From contig NZ_CP030073.1 in the NCBI RefSeq assembly GCF_003261055.1, positions 8,680,001-8,744,000 of the forward strand: a DNA stretch of 64,000 nucleotides. Reading direction: 5' to 3'. Shown here in pieces: positions 37,530 through 45,938 of this stretch. The first letter of the stretch is position 1; the number at the start of each line of letters is the position of its first letter. Position numbers and translations under genes: made by a program. The notes below the pieces were generated by a model. It did not search any database. It was not told the DNA's origin and was given only the letters and a program-made list of their open reading frames with translations. The stretch comes from Streptomyces cadmiisoli. Its GTDB lineage: Bacteria > Actinomycetota > Actinomycetes > Streptomycetales > Streptomycetaceae.

Positions 37530-39278
37530 CTACAAGTCAGGTCGCTCGCCCCAGCGGTGATAGGCCGCGACAGCGGTCGGCAGTGTTGGGAAGATCAGCT
37601 CCGTGCCGACGGAGTCCACGAGTCCGTACGCCTCGAGGTCGTCCAGGAGATCCTGCTTCACGCGGGCGAGCGCGAAGACGATGCCGCGGCGGGTGAGCTC
37701 ATGGCGCAGCTCGTCGAGGGCGTCCAGGGCGGTGATGTCGACCTCGACGTTGGCTTCCATGTTGAGAAGAAACCAGCGGACCGGAGTGGACTGACTGGCG
37801 ACGGCGGCCAGGGCCCTGCGCCGGAAGTCCTCTGCGTTGGCGAAGAACAGGGGCGAGTCGTACCGGTAGACGAGCAGCCCGGGGATCGTACGGGCTTCGG
37901 CATAGTCGTCGACGTCATGCATGCCCGCCACCCCGGGCACCAGACCCTGGACGGCGTCGTGCGGGCGGGCCACTCGGGACAGCAGCTCGGCCACCGACAG
38001 GCCGACTGCCACCAGGACGCCGTACAGGACGCCCAGGGCCAGCACGCCGAGCAGGCACGCGAGGGCGAGGGCGAGTTCACGGTGGCGGAATGAGGCCAGT
38101 CGGCGGAACCCGGCGAGGTCGATCATGCGTGCCGCGGCGTAGACAACCAGTGCGCCGAGCACGGCGGACGGGATGTGGGCCAGTAGAGGGCTGAGGAAGA
38201 GCAGCACGGTGAGCACCACCGCACCGGCGACCAGGGAATATGCCTGGCTGCGGGCACCGAAGGAGGATGCGAGGGCGGTACGGCTGGCGCTGCTGCTCAC
38301 GGGGAAGCCGTGCAGCGCGCTGGCGCCGAGGTTGGCGGCACCCAGAGCGATGAACTCCTGGTTGGGATTGAGTGTCGGTTTTTCGCCTCCGGCGTTGGCG
38401 AACGCTCGGGCGGTGAGGATGAAGTCGGAGTAGGCGACCAGGAGGACGCCGAGTGCGGGCAGGATCAAGCGGGGCAGCTCGTCCAGGTTCGGTACGGCGA
38501 TGGGCGGTAGTCCCGACGGCACTTCACCGATCACCCGGATGCCGTATCGCTCTTCGAGGCCGAACCATGCCGTGGCCGCTGTGCCCAGGATGACGGCGAG
38601 CAGCGGCCCTGGAAGGGCAGGCATGTACCGCGCCATGGTGAAGAGGAAGGCGATCGCGGCGGCGGAGAGCGCAACGGTGGGTGGGGCGGCAGTCAGTAGA
38701 TTTCTGGTGAAAGACCACAATTGAGGGAAGAAGTCGGTGCCCGACATCCGCACCCCGGTCAACTTCGGCAGCTGGTCCACGGCCATGATCAGCGCCACGC
38801 CCGCCATGTAGCCGATCAGTACCGGACGGGAGAGCAGATCCGCCAAGAACCCCAGCCGCGCCAGCCGCGCCAGCAGGCACAGCAGGCCGACCGTCGCCGC
38901 GAGTGCGGCGGCGAGCGGCGCATAGCGGCTGGGACTGCCTGCAGCCAGCGGGGCGACAACCGTGGCTGTCATCAGGGCAGTCGTCGATTCGGGGCCCACT
39001 GACAGTAGCCGTGATGTGCCGAACAATGCATACAGTGCGAGGGCGGGGAGGATCGCCCACAGGCCAGTGACCGGCGGAAGGCCGGCAACTCCGGCGTACG
39101 CCATGACCTGCGGCACCAGGTAGGCCGACACGGTGACCCCGGCGAGGAGGTCGCCCTTCAGCCACGAACGCCGGTAGCCGAGGAAAGCGTCGAGCCCGGG
39201 GGCAACCAGGCATAGCGTGTTGAGGCCGGGCAATGGGCGACGCCGTCTTCGGGGATTCCCATCCGCGCCGTCGGACAT
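37530..39278 (-). CDS. SulP family anion transporter with STAS domain
   Basis: A 582-residue SulP/SLC26-type permease. The N-terminal membrane domain has the family signature PQVMAYAGVAGLPPVTGLWA, then VGPESTTALM, and the PVSSSASRTALASS region. A cytoplasmic STAS domain occupies about 455-565 (LVYRYDSPLFFANAEDFRRRA and VDITALDALDEL). Substrates of bacterial members are sulfate, bicarbonate or dicarboxylates; specificity is not evident. I start at the ATG ending at 39278, six bases after AAAGG. It diverges from a universal stress protein gene, an arrangement seen in actinobacterial stress islands. Confidence 0.92.
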   Translation of the reverse strand: MSDGADGNPRRRRRPLPGLNTLCLVAPGLDAFLGYRRSWLKGDLLAGVTVSAYLVPQVMAYAGVAGLPPVTGLWAILPALALYALFGTSRLLSVGPESTTALMTATVVAPLAAGSPSRYAPLAAALAATVGLLCLLARLARLGFLADLLSRPVLIGYMAGVALIMAVDQLPKLTGVRMSGTDFFPQLWSFTRNLLTAAPPTVALSAAAIAFLFTMARYMPALPGPLLAVILGTAATAWFGLEERYGIRVIGEVPSGLPPIAVPNLDELPRLILPALGVLLVAYSDFILTARAFANAGGEKPTLNPNQEFIALGAANLGASALHGFPVSSSASRTALASSFGARSQAYSLVAGAVVLTVLLFLSPLLAHIPSAVLGALVVYAAARMIDLAGFRRLASFRHRELALALACLLGVLALGVLYGVLVAVGLSVAELLSRVARPHDAVQGLVPGVAGMHDVDDYAEARTIPGLLVYRYDSPLFFANAEDFRRRALAAVASQSTPVRWFLLNMEANVEVDITALDALDELRHELTRRGIVFALARVKQDLLDDLEAYGLVDSVGTELIFPTLPTAVAAYHRWGERPDL

Positions 39279-39776
39279 GAGTCGCCTTTCACCGTTTGCG
39301 CCAGTCTGCATCGAGTGGGACCTGCCGGTCCGGGCGAGCAGGACCATCGGTGGGTTGTTCAACCGAATGAGTGCGGATCTTCGAAAGTTTCTGGGTGCCG
39401 GCTGCCGTCGCGCGGCTGAGTGGCGAGCAACGCCCCGCAGCTCCGCCGTCAACCTCTTGGCTCTGGGTAGTACGAGCAGGCACGCTCGTCGAAGCCGTAA
39501 GCGACCCTGCGTTCCCCAGGATGCATGGGCTCCCGGGTCCCTCGCTCGGCACCGAACCGCCGGTCGGGGGCACCCGGGGTGGCCGACTACCCACGCTTAC
39601 GCCGAGCGCGGGCTCGGCTGATCGCGGAAGGAACGGCAACTGGCCTGTGCGTGGTCGGCTGCCCGAGCCGCGTTTGGGCTGGTCGGCCCCAGCTGGTGAG
39701 GTGTGGCCTCTTCCGGCCGTGGCTTGGGAAGCGACACTTGAATGGTCGGCTCTTCCGCTCAGGAGGTGGTGCAGCC
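39279..39776. other. Divergent promoter region, SulP and stress protein genes
   Basis: About 500 bases with no gene supported. It must hold both divergent promoters; I could not define them. AGGAGG lies ten bases before the plus-strand gene. Confidence 0.4.
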
Positions 39777-40685
39777 ATGGACCGCGCGATCATTGTGGGC
39801 CTCGACGGCTCGCCCGAGAGCCGCGCCGCTGCCGAGTGGGCGGCTCGTGAGGCGCAGCTGCGTATCCTGCCGCTGAAGCTCGTTCACGTCTGGGAGCTGG
39901 TCTCGGAGCCCTTGGTGCAGGCTCCGATGCTTGGTGGAGAGACCCATCAGCACTGGAGCGACGAAATCCCACGCGAATCTGCCGAAGGACTCCTGCTGCG
40001 ACATCCAGGTCTTGTGGTGACGGCTGAGCACGTCGCGGGTCGCCCGAGCGAGGTGCTGTGCGAGGCCGCGCAGGCTGCCGAACTGCTCGTCCTTGGATCA
40101 CGAGGACTGAGCGGCGTCGGTGGGTTTCTTGTCGGCTCGGTCGGACTGGCTGTCGTGGCTCACGCCGAGTGTCCCGTGGTTCTCGTGCGGGTGGGTGGGC
40201 AGGCGGCGGACGAGCACGAGAAGGACCCCACGGGTATCCCGTCGGCGGCGACGCGATACCGGCCCGTCGTGCTCGGCCTCGACCTCACCACCCTCGACGC
40301 CTCGATGATCGACTTCGCCTTCGACGCGGCTGCCCGGCGTGAGAGCGTTCTGCGCGTCGTGCACGCGTGGGGGCTGCCCACGTACTTCGACTTCTACGGC
40401 GAGGACGCCGACACGGAGTGGTGCGTCGAGGTGTCCCGCAAGAAGGCCACCGAGCTGACCGAGGCGCTCAGGGCGTGGCGGCAGAAGTATCCCCGCGTCG
40501 ACGTGGTCGAGGAGGTGCGGTGGGGAGGCCGGGCGGGTCACCTGATCGAGGAGTCCCGTGACGCCTCGTTGGTCGTCGTCGGTCGACGGATCCGCCGTCA
40601 CCCGTTCGGTATGCACATCGGCCCCGTCACCCATGCTGTCCTGCATCACGCCACGGCTCCAGTCGCCGTCGTCGCGCACGACTGA
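39777..40685 (+). CDS. Tandem-domain universal stress protein
   Basis: A 302-residue protein made of two UspA domains. The first (1-145) opens AIIVGLDGSPESRAAAEWAA and has the nucleotide-binding LVLGSRGLSGVGGFLVGSV. The second (155-302) opens PVVLGLDLTTLDASMIDFAF and has a divergent VVVGRRIRRHPFGMHIGPV. The first matches the ATP-binding G-2x-G-9x-G-S/T consensus; the second only loosely. Such proteins act in dormancy, hypoxia or general stress. A second tandem USP is at 43566-44453. Confidence 0.9.
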   Translation: MDRAIIVGLDGSPESRAAAEWAAREAQLRILPLKLVHVWELVSEPLVQAPMLGGETHQHWSDEIPRESAEGLLLRHPGLVVTAEHVAGRPSEVLCEAAQAAELLVLGSRGLSGVGGFLVGSVGLAVVAHAECPVVLVRVGGQAADEHEKDPTGIPSAATRYRPVVLGLDLTTLDASMIDFAFDAAARRESVLRVVHAWGLPTYFDFYGEDADTEWCVEVSRKKATELTEALRAWRQKYPRVDVVEEVRWGGRAGHLIEESRDASLVVVGRRIRRHPFGMHIGPVTHAVLHHATAPVAVVAHD

Positions 40686-40710
40686 TCCACCCCGAGAAGG
40701 CGGCGGGTTT

Positions 40711-40950
40711 TCACGACAACTCCGCCGACGGCACCGGCCTCATGGCCGCGGTTCTTGAAATGCTTCTGTGCCGCCTCCCAGCCCTGGGTCGCAAGCTGCC
40801 CGTCGATCGTGCCGGGATTGCGATCATGAAAACGCAGGTGGCACTGCCAATCCACGCCCGCCTGGTGCTCAGTCCCTCCTTGGCGACCTTGACGATAGTC
40901 TCCGGCGAGGTCTGCTGCCCGGCTGTGGGCAGTGCGAGACCGATTTCCAT
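40711..40950 (-). pseudogene. LLM-class oxidoreductase N-terminal remnant
   Basis: The minus strand starts MEIGLALPTAGQQTSPETIVKVAKE, the first strand and helix of luciferase-like, F420-dependent oxidoreductases. Similarity ends after about 25 residues; a different frame further on (LATQGWEAAQKHFKNRG) has a coherent helix. Only the start of the gene is recognisable, so it is a relic or deletion product. Confidence 0.5.
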
Positions 40951-41130
40951 GGGTCCTCCAACAGGTGCCATGCATGAACGGGCGGTGAGAGATCGCAGTC
41001 CCGACGAGTCAGCGATGCCGGGACGGGGCCGGCGACGCGCGCAGGGGAGGGGATGGTGCGCCGCGAGAAGCCGCCGCATGGCTGCCGAAATGCGTTGGCC
41101 AAGCTTCTTGCGCCCCTGTTAGAGAGGGTC

Positions 41131-41670
41131 ATGACGTCTTGGACCCTGGCCCCTGAACCCTTCGATTCGGTCAACGCGAGCAATCTGCGTCGCGACTACT
41201 ACGACGAGGTTGCGAGCCGCTACTGGAGACGGCCGGCCACATCCGACGAGATTGACCGGGGCTTGGCCGGGGACGGTGCCGAACTCCTTGCCCCGCCCAC
41301 CGGCCAGTTCGTCGTCGGACACTACGGCGAAGAGGCTGCCGCCTGTGGGGGGCTACTGATGCTGGACGCCGAGCGGGCTGAGCTCACCCGCGTGTATGTG
41401 CGCCCCGCCTTCCGTGGCAGGAACGGGGCCGGCCTCTTGCTCGAGCTGTTGGAGAACGAGGCCCGTACACTCGGCGCCTGTCAGATGGTCCTCAATACGC
41501 GCCTTGACCTGATCGAGGCGCGCGCACTGTACGTCCGCCACGGCTATGCCGAGATCCCGGCGTATTGCACTGGTCCGTACATGGAGGTCTGGTATGGCAA
41601 GGGCCTCGCTCGGCCCGCTAGTGTGGATCAAGTAGACGCGTCCATTGACCGGGGGAGCACCGCGGTATGA
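41131..41670 (+). CDS. GNAT family N-acetyltransferase
   Basis: A 179-residue acetyltransferase. The N-terminal part (RRDYYDEVASRYWRRPAT) is followed by the GNAT core: LTRVYVRPAFRGRNGAGLLLELLENEA, in which RGRNGAG is motif A contacting the acetyl-CoA pyrophosphate, then the beta-5 to alpha-4 region ending ALYVRHGYAEIPAY. The substrate is unknown. The ATG at 41131 is preceded by GAGAGGG. Its stop overlaps the start of a 54-residue frame (ATGA). Confidence 0.85.
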   Translation: MTSWTLAPEPFDSVNASNLRRDYYDEVASRYWRRPATSDEIDRGLAGDGAELLAPPTGQFVVGHYGEEAAACGGLLMLDAERAELTRVYVRPAFRGRNGAGLLLELLENEARTLGACQMVLNTRLDLIEARALYVRHGYAEIPAYCTGPYMEVWYGKGLARPASVDQVDASIDRGSTAV

Positions 41671-41831
41671 GCGGCGAGGCCGAAGCCGGACGGGGCAGCG
41701 GAAGCGTCCCGGTCCAGTACCACCAGTTCGACGTCGGTGACCAGGACGCACCTGTCGTTTCCGATCTGGACCATGCGTGCAACGGACTCGTCAGAATCGC
41801 CGATGGCACTGTCATCGTCATGACTTCATGA
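41667..41831 (+). CDS. Small protein coupled to the GNAT gene
   Basis: A 54-residue frame whose ATG overlaps the acetyltransferase stop by four bases. The product is acidic and soluble (YHQFDVGDQDAPV, HACNGLVRIADGTVIVMT), with a strand-turn-strand pattern and plausible codon usage. I do not recognise it. Translational coupling is the main support; it might be a binding partner or target of the acetyltransferase. Confidence 0.5.
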   Translation: MSGEAEAGRGSGSVPVQYHQFDVGDQDAPVVSDLDHACNGLVRIADGTVIVMTS

Positions 41832-41962
41832 GCACCTGACCAGAGGTGCCATCGAGAAGTTCACCGAGCTGCAAATCGTGGGTTCAGCCGGCTGCCGGTG
41901 CGACAGTCCAGTCTGGCTGCGGTGCCTCCGCAGCCAGGTGGGAATCGTGCAAGCTTCGGTTC

Positions 41963-42316
41963 TCAGGCGTTGCGGCTCTGGGCTTCGGCCTGTGCGATGG
42001 CTTCGGCTTCGCTGTCGGCCAGTGCGATCGCGACACCAAAGGCTTGGGCGATGTGGCCTGCGGCTGACATGACGCGTGCTGTGCCGACCACGGGGGCGAT
42101 GGCGACGAGAAGATCTTGCAGTTGCTCGACGGTGAAGTCGGCTTTGAGCGCGGGGTCGATGTGGGCCAGGTAGGAGATCGCTGGTGCGTCCATGGCGACG
42201 AGTGCGGCGATGCGGCTCAAGATGAGCGACCGCTCGTCCATGTGGCAGCGCTCCATGGAGTCGATGGTCATGGCGGCGATCGTGTCGAGTACGGGCGCCT
42301 CGGATGCAGTGGCCAT
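41963..42316 (-). CDS. Carboxymuconolactone decarboxylase/AhpD-like small protein
   Basis: A 117-residue helical protein (LDTIAAMTIDSMERCHMD, then LILSRIAALVAMDAPAISYLAHI, then DFTVEQLQDLLVAIAPVVGTARVMSAAGHIAQAFG). The helix arrangement and the VEQLQDLLVAIAPVVG segment resemble CMD-type proteins, but there is no CxxC pair as in AhpD, so a redox role is unlikely. Function unknown. I start at the ATG ending at 42316 with GGAAGG upstream. It converges on the small coupled protein gene. Confidence 0.65.
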   Translation of the reverse strand: MATASEAPVLDTIAAMTIDSMERCHMDERSLILSRIAALVAMDAPAISYLAHIDPALKADFTVEQLQDLLVAIAPVVGTARVMSAAGHIAQAFGVAIALADSEAEAIAQAEAQSRNA

Positions 42317-42961
42317 GGTGGGACCGCCTTCCGGTCTGTGGGGGAGCCGAACCACCACCCGCGAGACGCAGGGTCGCAGCGCATGTCCGGCCGTTGGTCT
42401 CAGCGTAGACACCCCCAGTTGGTGGCGCGCGTCGTGCAGACATCTGGTTCGAGTGGGGACTTTGCGATGCTGGCGGGCGCGCAGAACGGAGTCTCTGACG
42501 CGGCTTTCGTGGCGTCGAGCAGGGGCGCGTGGTCTCGCAGATGCTTTTTCGCTCGAACACCGATGGGTTTGTGGAAGTCCTGCCGTCTGGGGCGCAGTTC
42601 TCGCTATGGCCTGCCGGAATGTTCGGGTGCATGATGGTTGATGCAGAAGGGCGCCATGCCCCGAGAATCGATCGAAGAGGTGGTGTTCCGCGGATCGCTG
42701 ATCGGGTCAGGATTGCCTGGCCAGACCGACGGACCCTGGGAGGGTCGATGCGGCGCCGTGCGCTGCGCGGAGCATTTTAAACACAGCTGAATCCGCGATT
42801 TCGTGCCCGTTCTTGCTGAGTGCTGCACTCATGTCATCTTCGACTGTGCGATCGAAGCAGAAGCGGATTTGCGGTACGTGTTCCGGTCACCTCCACGGCG
42901 GTTGTCCCGCAATAGAACGTCACCGGGTGAAAGCCCGAGGGTGGAAGAAGGGAGTACACGG
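42317..42961. other. Intergenic region, no gene supported
   Basis: About 640 bases between divergent genes. Open frames on the plus strand have no recognisable product. An AT-richer patch around 42770-42850 may hold the promoter of the next gene. Confidence 0.35.
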
Positions 42962-43414
42962 GTGTACCTTGCGTACGACTACCCCTTGCTCGGTGCCTTT
43001 TGGACCATGCTGTGGTTCTTCTTGGGGATCATGTGGCTCTTCCTGCTCTTCAAGATTGTTTTCGATATCTTCCGTGACGACACGTTGGGTGGCTGGGGGA
43101 AGACCGGCTGGTTAGCGTTTGTGATCCTGCTGCCTTTCCTCGGTGTCTTCGTCTACGTGCTCGCCCGGGGCAAGGACATGGGCCGTCGTGAGATTGAGCG
43201 GGTGATCGAGCAGCGCCGGGCGTTCGACGCCTATGTCCGGGACGCGGCAGAAGGTGCCCGCCCGAGCAGTGCTGATGAACTCGCCAAGCTCTCCGAGCTG
43301 CGTTCCCACGGCGACATAACGCCGGAAGAATTTCAGAAAGCGAAAGAACTGGTCCTGACCGGCAGCGGCCCGTCGGGCGGTACCACTACGGCGACACCGC
43401 CTGACTCTCGCTGA
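42962..43414 (+). CDS. PLDc_N/SHOCT-domain membrane protein
   Basis: A 150-residue protein. Two hydrophobic spans lie at about 10-32 and 45-66 (the PLDc_N-type element ending LPFLGVFVYVLARGKDM), then a charged linker and a C-terminal SHOCT motif (LAKLSELRSHGDITPEEFQKAKELVL) that is usually found at the end of oligomerising membrane or phage proteins. It starts at a GTG seven bases after GGGAG. Function is unknown; this type is common in Streptomyces stress islands near universal stress proteins. Confidence 0.82.
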   Translation: MYLAYDYPLLGAFWTMLWFFLGIMWLFLLFKIVFDIFRDDTLGGWGKTGWLAFVILLPFLGVFVYVLARGKDMGRREIERVIEQRRAFDAYVRDAAEGARPSSADELAKLSELRSHGDITPEEFQKAKELVLTGSGPSGGTTTATPPDSR

Positions 43415-43565
43415 TCATCGGACGAAGCCTCCGGTGCCGAGATGCCCACGACAGCCCTGGGTGACGGCCGGGCCAACCGGACAGGCCTTCACGCAAGCGC
43501 TCGCACAGGTTGCAGAGCGCGGCGTGACGACACATGCCGCAGCATCGATCGGATCTCCAACAGCG

Positions 43566-44453
43566 TCAGTGCTCTCCTTCGGCACCCCGCACGACGGCGA
43601 CCGGGCAGTGCGCGTGATGCAGTACCGCTTGGCTGACCGACCCGAGCAGCAGCCCGGTGAATCCGCCACGCCCACGAGCACCGACCACCAGCAACTGCGC
43701 GCCACGACTCGCCTCGATCAGCGCCTCGCGGGTACCCCCGTGCACCACGCGATGCTGTACGGCCACATCCGGGCTGCGTTCCCGGTGACCGGCAAGTGCC
43801 TCGGCCAGCAGTCGCTCCTCCTGCTCGGCAAGCCGGCCGGGTGGGTTCGCGTACGGCTCCGCGGCATCCTGTGGCGCGGGCAGGGCCGCGTTCCACCTGG
43901 TCCAGGCGTGCACTGCCGTCAGGGGCGCTTTGCGCAGGGAAGCCTCGGCAAAGGCGAAACTCACCGCCTGCTCGCCCGTGGCGGAGCCGTCCACCCCCAG
44001 CAGCACGGGCCCCGTGTCATCAGCCACCCCTCGCACGACCAGCAGCGGACACGTGCTGTGCGCGGCGAGATGTACCGCGGTCGACCCCACCAGCAGGCCG
44101 ACGAAACCGCCCTTGCCCCGTGACCCGACGACCACGAGTTGAGCGTCGCGCGACTGTGCCTCCAGCACGGTCACCGGTTCCCCCATCACGACCGCATGGG
44201 CGACGTCCACATCCGGCGCGGTGGACCTGGCACGCGCCATCGCCTCGCCCACCAAGCGCTCGACCACCTTCCGGATCTCGCCCTCGGGCGGGCCCAGTGG
44301 CGACGGATCCACCGGCACATGCATGCCCGGCCACACGAACGCATGCACCACCCGCAGACCCGCCCCACGCAACCGGGCTTCTCGTGCCGCTGTCTCCACC
44401 GCGGCAAGACTCGACGCCGACCCGTCCACGCCCACGACCACCGGACCGTTCAT
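43566..44453 (-). CDS. Tandem-domain universal stress protein
   Basis: A 295-residue protein with two intact UspA domains. The first (1-140) has VVVGVDGSASSLAAVETAA and VVVGSRGKGGFVGLLVGST; the second (150-290) has PVLLGVDGSATGEQAVSFAF and LVVGARGRGGFTGLLLGSV. Both match the G-2x-G-9x-G-S/T ATP-binding consensus, unlike the more divergent protein at 39777. I start at the ATG ending at 44453 with AGGAG upstream. It converges on the SHOCT gene. The expected role is dormancy or general stress. Confidence 0.93.
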   Translation of the reverse strand: MNGPVVVGVDGSASSLAAVETAAREARLRGAGLRVVHAFVWPGMHVPVDPSPLGPPEGEIRKVVERLVGEAMARARSTAPDVDVAHAVVMGEPVTVLEAQSRDAQLVVVGSRGKGGFVGLLVGSTAVHLAAHSTCPLLVVRGVADDTGPVLLGVDGSATGEQAVSFAFAEASLRKAPLTAVHAWTRWNAALPAPQDAAEPYANPPGRLAEQEERLLAEALAGHRERSPDVAVQHRVVHGGTREALIEASRGAQLLVVGARGRGGFTGLLLGSVSQAVLHHAHCPVAVVRGAEGEH

Positions 44454-45124
44454 CACGTCTCCTGGCACCCAGACGTCCCAAGACCTTCCGATACCAGCGT
44501 GACCCCGACAACGCCACCGTGCCAGGAGAGCGAGGTGCGCTCAGACTGGTGCGCCGTGCCCGTACTCTGGCGGCCGGCAATGCTGCGCGACTGCTTTGCA
44601 GCCTGCCCGGTGTAGCACCGGCCGCTCGTCCTCCAGGTATTCGATCATCTTCCGGTGGCGGGGTGCGCCGCTCCGCTCACGGAATGCCAACCGAGTTCGC
44701 AGCTGCGGCTGTTCACGCCGTCGATGAGGGCGGCGTCCTGCTCGCTGAGCCTCTGCCCGTCAGGTGCTGCTCGGGGTCGCACAGGGCCTCGGTCTCGCGT
44801 GGATTGTGCGTGGTGCGGTGGAGGTGCCGCGGGTTCGGAGGTGGCTGTACGTGCCGGAAGCGGATGGCGCCGGTCAATCGACGGGGGTGACGTGGTCGAC
44901 GGGCGAAGCCTCGCCGGGCTGGTCGTATGGGGTGATGGCGGACGCGTTTCCTGTCTCAGTGGCCCGGGCCGCGATGCTGACTTTCTTCGCAGCTTCCCGC
45001 CCGGGCCTCAGCAGGCGATCTTGTCCGGGCGGGCACACAATGACGGTGGGGGATCCTGCCGCGGCTGTGGCCGGATGTGTGGTTCTGCGGTCTGGAGGTC
45101 GTGGGACATGGGAGCGATGCGGCC
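44454..45124. other. Intergenic region, no gene supported
   Basis: About 670 bases. The plus strand is open in two frames but the products are Arg/Ser/Cys-rich and unlike real proteins. No repeats or hairpins stand out. Confidence 0.35.
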
Positions 45125-45523
45125 ATGATGGTCGAAGAGCAGACCCCTCAAGTGCGTGCGTGCCTCCCCGTCGAGGGCTCGAGCCGCCACCCCGGTCCGG
45201 GAGAGCGCACCGATCCCGCAGGGTCGCGGACAGCCCCGCCGCCCGGCTCGCAAGACGAATTGGTGTACATCAGGGACATGGTGGCGCGGCTGAGGGTTGC
45301 TTACCCCTCGGTGGACGCGGTCACCGTCGAAGCAACGGTCAGGACCGCATACGACTCGTTCCACCAGGCCAGGGTCAGAGCCTACGTCCCGATTCTGGTC
45401 GAACGTCGGTCCCGGAAGGTGCTCCGTGCCGCTTGCCACACCGCTCCCGGCCAGGCCATCGACGGCAGCACGGTCCCTGATACGTGCTGTGCTCCACCCG
45501 GACCTCAGAAGGACCGATCGTGA
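45125..45523 (+). CDS. Three-helix-bundle (DUF3562-like) protein
   Basis: A 132-residue protein. The recognisable part is the C-terminal half: LVYIRDMVARLRVAYPSVDAVTVEATVRTAYDSF, then VRAYVPILVERRSRKVL. This helix-helix-strand pattern is the small dimerisation domain found in actinobacterial stress clusters. The first 45 residues are polar and Pro-rich and may be untranslated; the start (ATG 45125, GGGAG ten bases upstream) is uncertain. Function unknown. Confidence 0.65.
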   Translation: MMVEEQTPQVRACLPVEGSSRHPGPGERTDPAGSRTAPPPGSQDELVYIRDMVARLRVAYPSVDAVTVEATVRTAYDSFHQARVRAYVPILVERRSRKVLRAACHTAPGQAIDGSTVPDTCCAPPGPQKDRS

Positions 45524-45938
45524 TGTCGGACGACAGAGCTGAAGGCATCGCGGATTTCATCGGGTTACCACGGGTGATGTCTCGGTCGACGGTGTGCCTG
45601 CTGTCGGCCCCGGGTTCGAAGTGGGCGCCGCGGTACGTGGTGTCGGCGGGCCGGAGGCGGTTCGCGTGGACCTGTGCGGGGGCGATCCGCGCGTCCACCC
45701 CGATGGCCATCGATCCTCATTTCCCCGGGTGGGGGAGAGGCGTGGAAGGACCTGCTCATTATCAAGCGGGACCTGGAGCGGGAGGCCCCTTGCGGGACCC
45801 CGGCCGATCCGTGCGCCGACCGGCGGCCGTCGGCCGCGCGGGGTGACCGGCCGAAGGAGAAGCGCGGCTAGGCGTGTCGGAGGGGCCGGGCGTGCACCGG
45901 CCCGGACGCATCCGGGGCCACGGATCGGAGGCAGGACG
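45524..45938 (+). other. Leader region of the P-type ATPase gene
   Basis: About 415 bases with no recognised gene, although frames are open on both strands. A GGAGG seven bases before 45939 is the ATPase ribosome binding site. Confidence 0.35.
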
